From assembly GCF_019703515.2 (NCBI RefSeq), contig NC_059365.1:42552501-42616500 (forward strand): 64,000 nucleotides of DNA. Reading direction: 5' to 3'. This stretch comes from Myxocyprinus asiaticus (Eukaryota; Chordata; Actinopteri; Cypriniformes; Catostomidae). The position numbers and the translations under genes are program-made. Position 1 is the stretch's first letter. The number at the start of each line of letters is the position of its first letter. This document shows, piece by piece, positions 38,089 through 49,560 of this stretch. Under the pieces are notes generated by a model, which saw only the letters and a program-made list of their open reading frames with translations, made no database searches and had not been told where the DNA came from.

Positions 38089-38523
38089 TGTCAGCTGAAA
38101 AAGCAAAAATGTGTCAGACGCTGAGCAAGCATTACATTTTGATAAAAGATTACAAATATTTACTTTTTTAAATAAAGTATATATATATATATATATATAT
38201 ATATTTTTTAAAAAAAGCCAGGGACATGCAATTCGGTTAGTAAATATGGTAAAATGTTTAGTTCATGTTGAATTTAATGTAACTTATACCTGGTGCTGCA
38301 GTCCAGAACTCTGGAATCATCCATTTTGGCATGGACCGGAATTCAGTTAAACCAGCAATCGCCTACATTTCAACTATACGTTTGATTTTCCAGGTCAGTC
38401 AAGGTAGAAAATATGTCAACACACAATCCAGAAAGTGTTGAGGTGCTCAATGTGCAAAAGCCAAATAAACATTGAGTCTTTAATTTAAAAAGCCTTTCAT
38501 ACCTTCAAAAATTTTTAACTAAT
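38089..38523. other. Intergenic sequence with (AT)n
   Basis: A (TA)n run lies at about 38178-38204. No gene or bounded element is seen. Confidence 0.5.
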
Positions 38524-39102
38524 TGTGACGAGGAGGAGGGTGGGACTACGCACGCCCGGCCCCCAATCAGGCTAATCAGCCGAGGAGAGGGATAAGTGCA
38601 GCGGAATGCGGCATTTCGAGAGAGAGAGAGCCGCACGCAGCTGCCGTGTGTGTGTTTGTGTTTTGTGTCTTTTTGTTTAAGGTTTCATTAAACCATTATT
38701 TTGACGGTTCGCAGGTGCCAAGATATGCTGTCACCCGGCCCTCAGCCACTCCCCAACCTCTGCCTGACAACAGCTCGCTCCTCCCCCGGTGGACGGCAGT
38801 GGGTCCTCCGGCCCTGGGCAGATGGTCACACTCCTCCCCCTCTTTTCTCTCTTTTCTTTTTTTTTCTCTATTCTTTTTTTCTATGGGTGGAAATGGCAGC
38901 GTGTCTCAGATCCTCGGCGGCCGGCAGTGACATCTCCGTCCCCGGGCGGACGGCCGCGACTGCTCCTCGGTTTGCTGCATGTGGCTCTCTCTCTGTCGAA
39001 CTGCTGCATTCCGCTGTACTTATCCCTCTCCTCGGCTGATTAGCCTGATTCTTGGCCGGGCGTGCGTAGTCACGGCCCAGCCTCGCCCTCCTCCTCGTCA
39101 CA
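38524..39102. mobile_element. Inverted-repeat element with TGTGACGAGGAGG ends and 5-bp target duplication
   Basis: A CTAAT direct repeat lies at 38519-38523 and 39103-39107. Both ends read TGTGACGAGGAGGAGGG inward. The inverted arms are about 120 bp and share AATCAGGCTAATCAGCCGAG and GAGAGGGATAAG. The centre is about 340 bp and GC-rich, with a pyrimidine tract near 38835-38880. The arm is related to the LTR-like element at 32416-32670 and to a fragment at about 51900-52022. It may be a TIR transposon, or two LTR-like pieces in head-to-head arrangement. Open frames inside are not conserved proteins. Confidence 0.7.
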
Positions 39103-39107
39103 CTAAT

Positions 39108-39582
39108 GTTTATTCATCAACCTTGATTTAACTCTGAAAAATGTTTGTGTATCCTTAATTTTACAGTCTGATCTCATGAAATTACATGGCCGTCCAAAAA
39201 AAATTTAAACAATTATTTTGCATGGTTCATTACACATATCATGGCAGTTCCAAGGTGAAATGTCCACCGTGTGGTGCTAAAAACAATTCGATGATGTTTT
39301 TAAGGTTAATTCTCTATCGAGTTTTAATTAAACAAAACCTACCTCCCTACCCTAAACCTTAAATGTAAACCTAACCGATAGTGTCATAAAGATGAATAAC
39401 ACAATCGCTGAAGCAACCTCGTCCTTTTGTGGTGCTTCTATGATGCTTTCAGCTCACGTGTCGACATGTTCTCTTCAGGATTCATACCTTGGTCCTTTCC
39501 ATCCTAAATCAGTTGAGCTACCGCGCAATTTGATCACCTTCAAATAAGCTTATAAATGTAGTTGGTTATGTAATATTAAAAT
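39108..39582. other. Intergenic sequence, no recognised feature
   Basis: No gene or bounded element was recognised. Confidence 0.5.
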
Positions 39583-40130
39583 TAGGGCTGTCAATCGATT
39601 AAAAAGTTTAATAGAATTAATTTCATGGTGTGCCAATGAATTAATCAAATTTATCGCAAATAATCACATATATAAAAATATTTGCTGAGAAAGCCCCTCA
39701 AATAGCAATAATTCAATATATAATGATTAAATGACTATAAATAGTTATATTTAAATAATTATAAATAAAATATATAATAAAAAATAATTTAGATAATTAA
39801 AATTCATTACATTATTATGGCACACAGTAAAACATTAAAAAAGACAGTAACACTTTACAATAAGGTTCCATTTGTTAACATTAGTTAACAATATTAGTTA
39901 ACATGAACTATCATTGAACAATACTTTCACAGCATTTATTAATCTTAATGTTAATTTCAACAAATACTAATACATTTTTAAAATTGAAAGATGTATGTGA
40001 ACATTAATTCATGCACTATGAACTAACATGGACTAACAATGAACAATTGTATTTTTTATTAACAAACATTAACTAAGATGAATAAATGCGGTAAACAATT
40101 TATTGTTAATTGTTCATGATACCTAATGCA

Positions 40131-40883
40131 TTAACGTCTAGCAACCGAGTCCAACTCCATCCCGAGAAAAGAGATGCTCTGCACCGGGGTGAGCTTGCTC
40201 TTTTCCCAGTTGACCTGAAGCCCAAATTGGCTGATGTGGCGGAGCACCAGGTCCCTGTGCGCACACAACAGATCTCGAAAGTGAGCTAGGATCAGCCAGT
40301 CATCGAGATAGTTGAGGATGCGGACGCCCACTTCCCTTAGCAGGACAAGGGCTGCCTCTGCGACCTTCGTGAAGACACGAGGGGATAGGGACAGACCGAA
40401 GGGGAGGACCTTGTACTGGTATGCCCGACCCTCGAAGGCAAACCGAAGGAACGGTCTGTGACGAGGCAGGATCGAGACATGAATGTACACATCTTTCAGG
40501 TCTACCGGCGCAAACAAATCTCGGTGCTGGACGCATGATAGAATGTGCTTCTGCGTGAGCATCCTGAACAGAAGCCTGTACAGGGCCTGATTCAGTGCCC
40601 GCAGGTCCAAGGTTGGTCGCAACCCACCGCCTTTCTTGGGCACGATGAAGTAGGGGCTGTAGAAGCCGCCCTTCATCTCGGCTGGAGGGACAGGCTTTAT
40701 TGTGTCCTTCAGCAGAAGGGCCGTGACTTCCGCACGTAGGGCAGTGGCATCCTCGCCACCTACCGAGGTGAAACGGACGCTGCTGAACCTGGGCAGGTGC
40801 CTGGTGAACTGAATTGCGTAGCTGAGTCGGATCGTCCTGGCCAGCCATCGTGATGGGTTGGAGAGTGTTAACCACGCCTCCAA
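40131..40883 (-). pseudogene. DIRS reverse transcriptase, 3' truncated (copy 3)
   Basis: A 250-codon open frame without a break through the RT core. It reads GGFYSPYFIVPKKGGGLRPT, DLRALNQALYRLLFRMLTQK, DLFAPVDLKDVYIHVSILP, QYKVLPFGLSLSPRVFTKVA and ILNYLDDWLILAHFRD, ending FLGMELDS. The catalytic Asp residues (DLKD and YLDD) are present. It is the best preserved RT of the three DIRS copies, but it ends at the truncation and has no RNase H. Confidence 0.9.
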
Positions 40884-42798
40884 ACTCCAGGCGAGGGCAC
40901 CAAGGGGACGACCGCTGTTGACGTACCCACGTAATGGCTCTCACAGAGGAGCGGGGCGGGAAGTACTATGTCAGGGGTCCTCGTGTCCCGATCTCGCTGT
41001 ATAGGGAGAGATGTTAAGGCACTTACCTTGCTCCGCGTACCCAACATAGAACAGGTCAGTGACAGGGGAGGAGGCTGAGCTTCCTCGTAGCCAGCCACAA
41101 CTGCCTGTGCGTGGGTGTGTTTGTGTCACGGCCGGATGCGTGGAGACAGGAAACCCACACCTGCAACGCCCTGGCCGTGAATGCTCGGTGCATGGCTGTC
41201 ATAACAACGACGGCCAAAGGCATCGAGTGTATGACCCAGAGAGTGAGGAAAGCGCTCTTTTTTGAAAGTGTGGCGAACCCAAAAAAGGAAACCAAGGATT
41301 CTCCCTCCTGCCCTCCACCGGGGGATGGAGTGGTATGTCTACCACTTTAAATGTGGCGTGAGTATCCTCACCTCTGGGTTGTCCGTCTCAGGGGCGCTTT
41401 GAAGCCTTCCTAGGGTTCTTGTTAGCAGACCGTAAGACAGGGGACGTCAACTTCCCGCGGGGAGCTCTACACCGGGGCTGAGCCATTGGCTCAGGATGCG
41501 GTGGAGCTGATGTTGCCGCCGCAGGAGGATCAGGCAAGATGTGCTGAATGACCTCGGCCTGCTGCTTTACCATCGAAAACTGCTGCGCGAAGTCTTCGAC
41601 GGTGTCGCTCTACCTGGGGAATGTCTGTGTAGCCCCTGGCTGCCCCGCCGTCGAGGGTGGTGAGAGCAGCAGAACTCGAAAGCCCGGTCCGGGCAGTGAA
41701 AGATGCCCGCCACGACATTGCAAGTTCTTCATGCACCTCCAGGAAGAAACGGAAGAAATGCCGTGAGCGGCGCTCCGACCCAAGGAACAATCATCAAGCC
41801 GCGAGGGTTCAGGGCAGGGTGGAGGGTTCCACTCTAGCCCAATGCTCGCGGCAGCCCAGGCAAGCATGGCCGTAAGCTCAGCGTCAGCCTCAGACTGGGC
41901 GACCACACCCGAAGGCGGAAGCCTAGCCAAGTCCTCCGCATCGGACTGAAGCAGCCTGCTCTCCAATGCTGCTATCGAGATCTCATCCTCCTCCTGAGCA
42001 CCGAATGAGAGGTCGAACCCACTCTGAGGTCGAACCCGCTCGGGGCGCACGAGCATGCTGGGGAATGGGAGGTCCATGGGGATTCACCCAGCGGAGTTAC
42101 TCCCATTGAAGTCCCCAAATCACCCCCAGTGCTAACCATCACGGTCATGTGCCCGCGGGCAGAAGAACTGGGGCAGGGAGCAGCTGGAGTGCCGTGATCG
42201 TAATGTGGCCATGGTCATGCTCTCACAGTGCAGACATGAACCATCCACGTACACTGTCTCAGCGTGTCTGGAGCCCAGACACGTAAGGCTGCGATCATGA
42301 CCATCAGAAGCGGAGAGATAACGACTGCAACCAGGAACTGCACATAACCGGAAAGGCATCTTTAAAAAGACGCTTTCTGTCAGTGCCCACTCTTTTAGGG
42401 AATTTATACTCTTTTAGGGAGAAATATACTCTTTTAGCAGTCAATGTGCACTGTCGAAGTGCCCAAGGGCGTTCTCCGCACTTATGTGTGTGAGAGGGGG
42501 AGAAACTGTTGTGCTGCGCGCCGTGAAGTCCAACAGCCGCAGAGATCGCTTGCTTTCTACAGAGGCAAATGGATTGGCAGTGGAATACATCAACACCGCT
42601 CGGCTCCGAAGAAAAAATCTGAATGAGTGGTTGCACACCAGCTCATTTTATACCCATATGTCCAGGGGAGTGGCATGCAAATTCCACCTGCCAATTTTCA
42701 TTGGCCTTTCTCAAACATCAGAGGTGTTTGGGGCTTCCAAGAGTGACCCCTATTGTCACTACATCGACACAACATCGAGTGAGTGACAGATAGGGAAC
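40136..42798 (-). mobile_element. DIRS-type retrotransposon, copy 3, 3' truncated
   Basis: Minus-strand orientation. The start-side terminal repeat is intact (plus-strand end CGAGTGAGTGACAGATAGGG, finishing GAAC at 42798). The gag-like and RT segments follow leftward. At about 40136 the element ends abruptly within the RT, just after the FLGMELDS segment. There is no RNase H, recombinase, internal complementary region or second terminal repeat. It sits inside the MITE at 39847-42834. Confidence 0.9.
41380..42160 (-). pseudogene. DIRS gag-like ORF, broken (copy 3)
   Basis: The frame 42077 to 41610 has FDLSFGAQEEDEISIAALES and VVAQSEADAELTAMLAWAAA. The frame 41790 to 41530 continues with FFLEVHEELAMSWRASFTAR and ALTTLDGGAARGYTDIPQV. 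The frame 41573 to 41388 has a degenerate tail, KQQAEVIQHILP. It matches gag of copies 1 and 2, with at least two shifts and a deletion between the last two blocks. Confidence 0.75.
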
Positions 42799-43375
42799 TA
42801 ATGTTAACGAATGGAACCTTATTGTAAAGTGTTACCCGAAAGACAATACAAAAAGCAGCTTTAGATTGCAATGTATTGTTTATTTCCATATAACTGAACA
42901 TAAGCCAATCATTGACCTACAGTTCACAGTAATCCATTTTGCCAATCTGTCGAGTTTGTCAATCTGTCTGAAATAGATTTATTATAAGGGATTGTTTAAG
43001 GATGTGTCAATGTACACCTGCATCAGATGGACGCTTTTGGAGCGTCTCGGTTGTGTCGTGTCATAAACATACCATTTTTAGGTCACTGTGTTAAGTTAAA
43101 CGTAGTTTGAAACTTAGAAAAAACACGTCTTGAGAATTCATCCGTCGTTATGTTGTGTTGTCTGCTGTCGGTAACTGTGGTTCATTCTCTGTATAAGCTG
43201 CATGCTGCCTATACAACTGGAGTTTCGATTACTGCCCCATGCAGAAAACAAGTGGTAATCAAGCTTGAATTATGGTCCGGGGACATGATTAATTGCGTAA
43301 CATTTTTACCATGTTATTCTTTATATAATTAATCGCACTGAATTAACACATTGAATCGACAGCCCTAATTAAAAT

Positions 43376-45434
43376 GTATCACCTCACATGTCATGCGCTA
43401 TAGTAAAATTAGTGTTTATGAACTGATAATCTGCCGTTTGACTCGTGATTTGTATGAAAGTCAACAAGTCATTGTTGTTGTAGCGCCTCTAGTGTTCACC
43501 AGGCAACTGCCGCAATATGTAATACACAATATGTATGCGATTTTATGAGACCAGGTTGCAATTTTCTACGCATTATTTTATCCATTATACTACATAAAAT
43601 GAATCCACTATAAATGTAGCAGCTCAGGTTGAATAGAGCTTTCCTCACATGCCTCCTTCAAAGGTGAAGTGTGTAATTTTTTCTATGTTAAAATACTTCT
43701 ATCATTCGTAGGTTGATTCTAGTGTTGCATAAATGTTCACACTTCACCTTTCAAGCTAGATCTGAGGAAATTAGTGAACATACTGAATAAAAAAATAAAC
43801 AAAAATAAAAAATAAAAATAAAAAACGGTAAAATATAAATATGATGTTTGTTGATTTCAAGTTCAGTAATTTCCTCATTGTGCCACTGTGCATTCCTTGT
43901 ATTAAAAACGTATAACTGACAATGATTTTTGGACCAAAAGACCGACAAGTGCTTCAACTACCGCATGTTTACGACAACTGTTTACCCTACAAATTGAAAC
44001 AAAATATTTTTGCTCATGTTCCTTATAACCCATCATGCAGTAATGTTGTAGAAATGTCACTGACTCTGAATTCCACAAATTCCAAATGCCTGTCACAGAG
44101 TAGACAACATTGTATATAAATGTAAGGAATATTGGGTTATATAGAAACTGTTGATGTACACATGGTGTGTGATTGACCATGAGCCTGTTTTATGTTGTCT
44201 GTTTGTATAGTTTTATACACACCCAAAAAAAGTCAAATTAAAGCATTGCAGATTTTTTTTTTTTTTTTTTTTCTGTCTTTTTTTCAAGCAAACCTTGGTT
44301 TTAAAAGTTAAAGTTATTTTTTAAGGAAAGATGTATGTTCATTTAAGCATGCTTTGGCCTCTTCTTGGCTCTATGGAACGTAATCCAATAATTCTGGAAT
44401 GGTATACATTGTTGTTACTTTTATTTAGTACTGTTTATTACTGCTAATTTTGTTCATTATAAAATATACTTTTCTAATGTTCAAAGTGTCAATATGTTTC
44501 TGAATATTGTTTTTTATCAGATATTTATTTAATAATTTATTGAGATTGTGTGTGTGTGTATGTGTATATATATATATATATACACACATACATATTAATT
44601 TATTCTCTTCATTTCTTGGAAGGATTTGACATGCTGTCATCATATTAAAACTATTTTCTGTGTGGTATAATATCGGTTCAAGCTCTGCTTTACTTTTTCG
44701 TGTTGCTTTGATTGTATTGAAAGATGGTTGCATCTTTGTTATGAATAAACTGTTTGAGCAATAAAAAAAAAAAAGAGATATTACAACTTCCTGGCATGGA
44801 AAAGAGCTTTCCACACAGAGAATGTAACTATTCTTATCTCATGTTCCTGCAGAAAGACAATGTAAATACATCCCGTAGGGAATGTTCATGTTCCAACAGA
44901 TTATGTTCTCAGTTGGTGGGATGTTCCAAAAAGAATGTTTGAATTTTACAGGTTTTTCTTTTTTTGGGTGTTAAAACTGAACTGTCAATCAACTTTTAAT
45001 GGTGATAGCATAATTACTGAATTGAATATGTGTGAAAGAATCAATAAAATGTATATCTTTGCAGACAAATCACTGAGACCAGCTACGTTTTCCACTAATC
45101 TCTGTTACACTATATAATGAGTTGAATATGTTGTTTCCCCATGTATGAATTTGGGCACATGGAACAAGCAAACTGAACTGCTTTAGTCCTTCAAATGCAG
45201 AGACTTATTTTCTAAATATTGGTACTCTCTCTTTCAAACATCATTCTACTTCCTCTTTCAACAGCTTCTTGCTAAATAAATGACTAGAATAAATCTATTA
45301 TTCATGTCTGAACCATTGATTGTTGTTTTGTTCATTTTCAAATGTACAAATGGGGACACGCCTGTATAGAGATACACATCTACATTTAAAGGGTTATGAG
45401 ACATCAAATGATCCTTGATCTTTCAAAATAGGCT
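43376..45434. other. Intergenic sequence with one small MITE
   Basis: 43465-43500 (TTGTTGTAGCGCCTCTAGTG) is the inverse of a segment near 24500. Poly-T lies near 44253-44272, a TG/TA repeat near 44548-44585 and an A-run near 44762. No gene is seen. Confidence 0.45.
43660..43751. repeat. Small inverted-repeat MITE (AAAGGTGAAG ends)
   Basis: AAAGGTGAAGTGTG at the left is mirrored by CACACTTCACCTTT-like sequence at the right (CACTTCACCTTT ending 43751). About 92 bp, non-coding. Confidence 0.7.
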
Positions 45435-45540
45435 TCACTACATGGCCAAAAATATGTGGACACCCAAACCCAACACTCTCATGTGCTTGCCGAACATCTA
45501 ATTGCAATCAAAACCATTGGCATTAATAGGGAGTTGGATT
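45435..45540. mobile_element. Tc1-type MITE fragment
   Basis: CACTACATGGCCAAAAATAT followed by GTGGACACCC is the terminal sequence of a widespread fish Tc1-derived MITE. Only one end is present. Confidence 0.65.
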
Positions 45541-45810
45541 CCTTCTACAGTATATCACAGATTAAGTCTCATCTACTCTGAAGCTCTGAGATACACCATC
45601 AACTCCATGAGACAGTTCCATTCCCAGCACACTGAGGGCAGGAAGTTAATGACCAACGATTTCTGAGCCAGTGCCTCAATTAGGTCAAGAGCAGTTTGAG
45701 TCTTACTACTCGCAACACGATTAAGAAGAAAAGGACGTTTATTTATTTAATCATTTATCCTTGACTTCAGTTAATAAAGTCTCTGTCTAAATCACCACAT
45801 ACAAAATGTA

Positions 45811-46195
45811 CACTGCAAAAAACAAACCAAAACAAATACAAAAAATTAAGTATTTTTGTCTTATTTTCTGGTTAAAAAAAAATATCTTAGCATCCTTATA
45901 ACAAGATCAATTTACTTACTGCCTTGTTTTCTGAGAAATCTAACAAAATTTGGTTGGGTTTATGCTTAAAACAAGAAAAAACAATTTACCAGTGGGGTAA
46001 TAAAAATAAACTTGCATTTGCTTTGAATCAAGTTTTTCATTTTATTCTTTGGCAAATAGTTAGTCTTGTTTTAAGCATAAACATTACAAATTTTTTATAC
46101 ATTTCTCTGAAAACAAGACAAAATATTTTCTGTCATTTCACTAAATGTATCTTTTTTTAAGAATGTTTACGGGAAAACAAGACAAAAATACTCAA
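45811..46195. repeat. Palindromic MITE rich in AAAACAAGA
   Basis: CACTGCAAAAAAC at the left, then AAGTATTTTTGTCTTATTTT. AAAACAAGACAAAAATACTC at the right is its inverse. TTTATGCTTAAAACAAG and CTTGTTTTAAGCATAAA form a second inverted pair inside. The right terminus is degraded. The 78-codon frame inside is an artefact. Confidence 0.7.
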
Positions 46196-46341
46196 TAAGA
46201 GAATAATTTCTTTAATGTAAGATTCACCCTTATAAGTTCACAAAAACTGTCATGATTATGTTTGGGTCATATTTCACCCCAAAATGTAAAAGTAAACAAA
46301 AATGAATTGTGTTTTGCTTTTTGCTTTATATTTTAGAATTT

Positions 46342-46376
<35 letters not shown>

Positions 46377-47379
46377 ATTGTGTCGTTATATTCATGACAA
46401 TTAAGCACATTTCCCAATACAGAATTTTTTTTGAATGTATATAGTAAAATAAAATACTGCATTACAGAAATTAGAATTTTGGGGGAAATGTGCCTTATTG
46501 TCATAAAAAATGTATTTGACAATGGAAAAAGTTTTAAAAAATTGGGCTTCATTTTATTTCTTTTCATTTAGGGGTAAAAAAGACCCGGATGCATTATGTT
46601 CTAATGGTGGATTTTTATTTATTTATTTATTTTATTTATTTATTTTTTTTCAATTAACTCTCTGACATAAATAGCTCTAGTAACAAAAGTAAGATTTTGT
46701 TTTGGGGAAAAAAATAATAAAGAAAAATGTATGAGAGTGTTGCCATATGGCAACAATATACCAAAATGGAAAATGGTCCAAAAACGTTTCTTTTTCTTTC
46801 TTAAAAATAATCAGTTTAGTTAACTTATGCCTTTATACACTCCAAACTAAAACTGAGTGAATCATTATCAAGTGTACTTCAATATCGTCAATTACCGATA
46901 TCATTTTAACTGTCACTATAGCTCAACATCACTGTTGTCATTCAGAAGAGCTAACTGTGCACTCTTCTTGCCCTTTCCGTAAAACATTGCCATGTTAAAT
47001 GTTTTCTTTTTAGAGGAAATACAAATCACAAATTTGTAATTCATACATAAATGCTATTATACAGTTATAAAGACTTACAAATAAGGTAATAAATGCAATT
47101 ATATAATTGATGCCACTACTTTATCTATAAAAATTCCCAGTGAGAAAATGCTTTAGTGAAAAGAAAATAAATAGAGACACCAGGATCCATGTCACTTCAT
47201 ACAGAGTCTAAGATTGGACAGGACTAATAGACTGACTTATTTAGCCACACAACTCCCTTACCCTTAGAAACAGAGTCATCCAGGTCTGAAATGACAAGAG
47301 GATGAGTAAATAATGGCATACATTTATTCTCAGATGAACTATTTCTGTCTTCTCTTGTGAATATAATGACTAAGACTGA
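46196..47379. other. AT-rich intergenic sequence, no recognised feature
   Basis: TTTA-type low-complexity stretches lie at about 46340-46380 and 46610-46650. No gene is seen. Confidence 0.5.
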
Positions 47380-47845
47380 GGGTCTGTTCCAAAACCTAGT
47401 GAACTTCCTCAGGAGGCAGCACTTTAAGACATCATAGGCGTGCTCCCGACACGACGGCAGTTCAAAAAGGTAGGTATCTTAATTATAATGCCTCCTAAGA
47501 TATCTCGTTCTAAGGTATCATCTGTCATATGTATCCTTACCCTGGTAGGCGATCCCAGAATGCAATGCGATTAACTCGGTGCAAAATTGAACCAAAGATG
47601 GCAGACGAAGCGAGAGATATTTTGATTGTAAATATTTAAGCATAAAATAAGTTTAATATGTTAGAAGACTGGTCATTGAGTATTTATGCTCATTGGAGTA
47701 ACCTGTATTGAAGTTGTGAGTCGATTCACCTGGGCACTATATGTGAGGAGCTCTATTCCAAACCGGTCTTTTATGAGACTCCATTTCAGTTAGGATGCTG
47801 CCATAGAACACAGCGAGGCATCTAACTACGTTTTGGAATAGACCC
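47380..47845. mobile_element. Non-autonomous DNA transposon with GGGTCTGTTCC ends
   Basis: GGGTCTGTTCCAAAACCTAG at the left and CTACGTTTTGGAATAGACCC at the right are inverted repeats. The element is 466 bp and non-coding. I could not find a convincing target duplication. Confidence 0.7.
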
Positions 47846-48257
47846 TGTGTCTGAGTCCTTCCTTCTATCCAAGTAACATGTGATTGTCATGAATTTCACG
47901 AGGTCATATAGCTCACAAAAAGCAATTATACAACTGCGCTTGTGGAGATTTTCTTCCCTATTGAGATGGAACAGAAGTCAGTGCTGTTATTGCAGTGTGC
48001 TTGAGTATACTCACACTAGGGAGTATATATGATTCTCACTGCTTTGCACTTGTGACATTTCCGAAAATGTCACCATGAGGAGGAAATTTGCAAATATGGA
48101 ATTTCACATTCAAAATGAGCCAACCAACAAATACAAATCCATTTAAAGGACTTAAATAAGGAATCATATCCATGAAATGATTATTAAAGGATAATATCAC
48201 CCAAAAATTTAAATTTCCAGCATCATTTACTCACCCTGTCATTTCATTTCAAACCTG

Positions 48258-48344
<87 letters not shown>

Positions 48345-48974
48345 TTGAAGAAGAAGAAGAAGAAGAAGAATTTCCGAGCTGCTGTTATTTATACAATGAA
48401 AATGGAATAAAGTATTCCATAAAGTATTCCATTTGACCCATGCACAACATTCCAGTTTTCTAAAGCAATGCGATAACTTTGTGTGAGGAACAGACTAAAA
48501 TTTGAGGTATTCGCTGAAAATGTTGCCCTTTGCAGCAGCTCTCAAATCTCATTTGTGGTTGTGCATATTATTAAACATTCTGAATGTAGATGTGTCAACC
48601 TGGTTTGACATCAATTATATGGAACGGCATTGGTTCTCATGTGTCATGTGGCCGTTAGGTGACATGGCGAGTTTCAAAGACATGACTGCAAATTCGATTA
48701 TCAGTGAACAATTACTTAAATTTCTGTCTGTTTTTCACACAAAGCTGTCGTATGGCTTCAGAAGACTCAGAAAACTTATGGACAACTTTTGATAACACTT
48801 TAGATTAATGTTCCCTTTGTTAACGGTTTATAAAGAGCTTCATCAATGACTAATACGTCATTTAAAAATGCAGTATAAATCAGTAATATATGTTTATAAC
48901 AATACAAATAAAAATGGAAATTCCGGGTTCTCTTGCACAGCAGCTTTCAGTTTTCAAAATCTATTTGCATTATA
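47846..48974. other. Intergenic sequence with long microsatellite
   Basis: No gene is supported. The 96-codon frame at 48502-48792 matches nothing I recognise. The sequence at about 48790-48830 (AACACTTTAGATTAATGTTC) is a fragment of a common repeat. Confidence 0.45.
48258..48370. repeat. Compound (TA)n-T(n)-(GAA)n microsatellite
   Basis: About 68 bp of TA repeat is followed by about 20 T and then about eight GAA units. Three different simple repeats are contiguous. Confidence 0.95.
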
Positions 48975-49560
48975 CACTGATGAGGCAAAACATTATGACC
49001 ATTATGCCTAATATGCTGTTTGTCCTCCGCGTGCCACCAAAACAGCTCCGGCCCACCAAGGCATGGACTCTACAAGACCCCTAAAGGTGTCCTGTGGTAT
49101 CTGGCACCAAGATATTAGCAGCAGATACTTAAAGTCCTGTGAGTTGCGAGGTGGAGCCACCGTGGATCAGACTTGTTGGTCCAGCACATCCCACAGATGC
49201 TCAATCGGACTGAGATCTGGAAAATTTGGGGGCCAGGGCAACACCTTGAACTCATCATCATGTTCCTCAAACCATGTGCAGTGTGGCAGGGCGCATTATC
49301 CTGCTGAAAGAGGACACTGCCATCAGGGAATACCATTGCCATGAAGGGGTGTGCCTGGTCTGCAACGATGTTTAGGTAGGTGGCACATGTCAAATTGATG
49401 TCCACATAAATGGTCGGACCCAGGGTTTCCCAGCAGAACATTGCCCATAGCATCACACTCCCTCCACTGGCTTGTGGTCTTCCCACAGTGCATCCTGGTG
49501 CCATCACTTCCCAGGTAAACGGTGCACGCGTACACGGCCGTCTACAGCAGCGTATGTGCT
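48975..49560 (-). mobile_element. Tc1-like DD36E-family fragment, 5' truncated
   Basis: The plus-strand left end CACTGATGAGGCAAAACATT follows TA at 48973-48974 and matches the terminus of the element at 12833-13789. Coding on the minus strand covers only the C-terminal part. The right-hand side ends without a terminal repeat near 49560. Confidence 0.85.
49070..49535 (-). pseudogene. Tc1-like transposase C-terminal pseudogene
   Basis: The frame 49507 to 49115 reads SGGSVMLWAMFCWETLGPTI, NLTCATYLNIVADQ and VLFQQDNAPCHTAH. Compared with the copy at 12833-13789, about 13 bases are missing just after this, so the continuation (EEHDDEFKVLPWPP and PIEHLWDVLDQQV) is in another frame. It is non-functional. 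Confidence 0.8.

Larger units (their letters stand above)
39847..42834. mobile_element. Inverted-repeat MITE split by DIRS copy 3
   Basis: The left terminus GTAACACTTTACAATAAGGT (39847-) is matched by its inverse ending 42834, with one mismatch over about 40 bp. The body to about 40135 is made of GTTAACATTAGTTAAC-type short palindromes. It resumes after the DIRS at about 42796 (TAATGTTAACGAATGG). This belongs to a very common fish repeat type. Confidence 0.85.
39583..43367. mobile_element. hAT-type transposon with nested insertions
   Basis: A perfect 8-bp duplication, ATTAAAAT, lies at 39575-39582 and 43368-43375. The ends are TAGGGCTGTCAATCGATTAA and, reverse complemented, TAGGGCTGTCGATTCAATG. 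Own sequence remains at about 39583-39846 and 42835-43367. Everything between is the MITE and DIRS described separately. No hAT transposase is recognisable in the remaining parts, so the original was probably a non-autonomous element of under 1 kb. Confidence 0.9.

Noticed and set aside
38646..39043. Overlapping GC-rich frames of about 80-112 codons
   Set aside because: They lie inside an inverted-repeat element and contain pyrimidine tracts and arm sequence. Three frames are open at once because of composition.
48502..48792. 96-codon + strand frame starting MRYSLKMLPF
   Set aside because: I considered it a small gene, but there is no recognisable motif or splice context, and no second exon was found.
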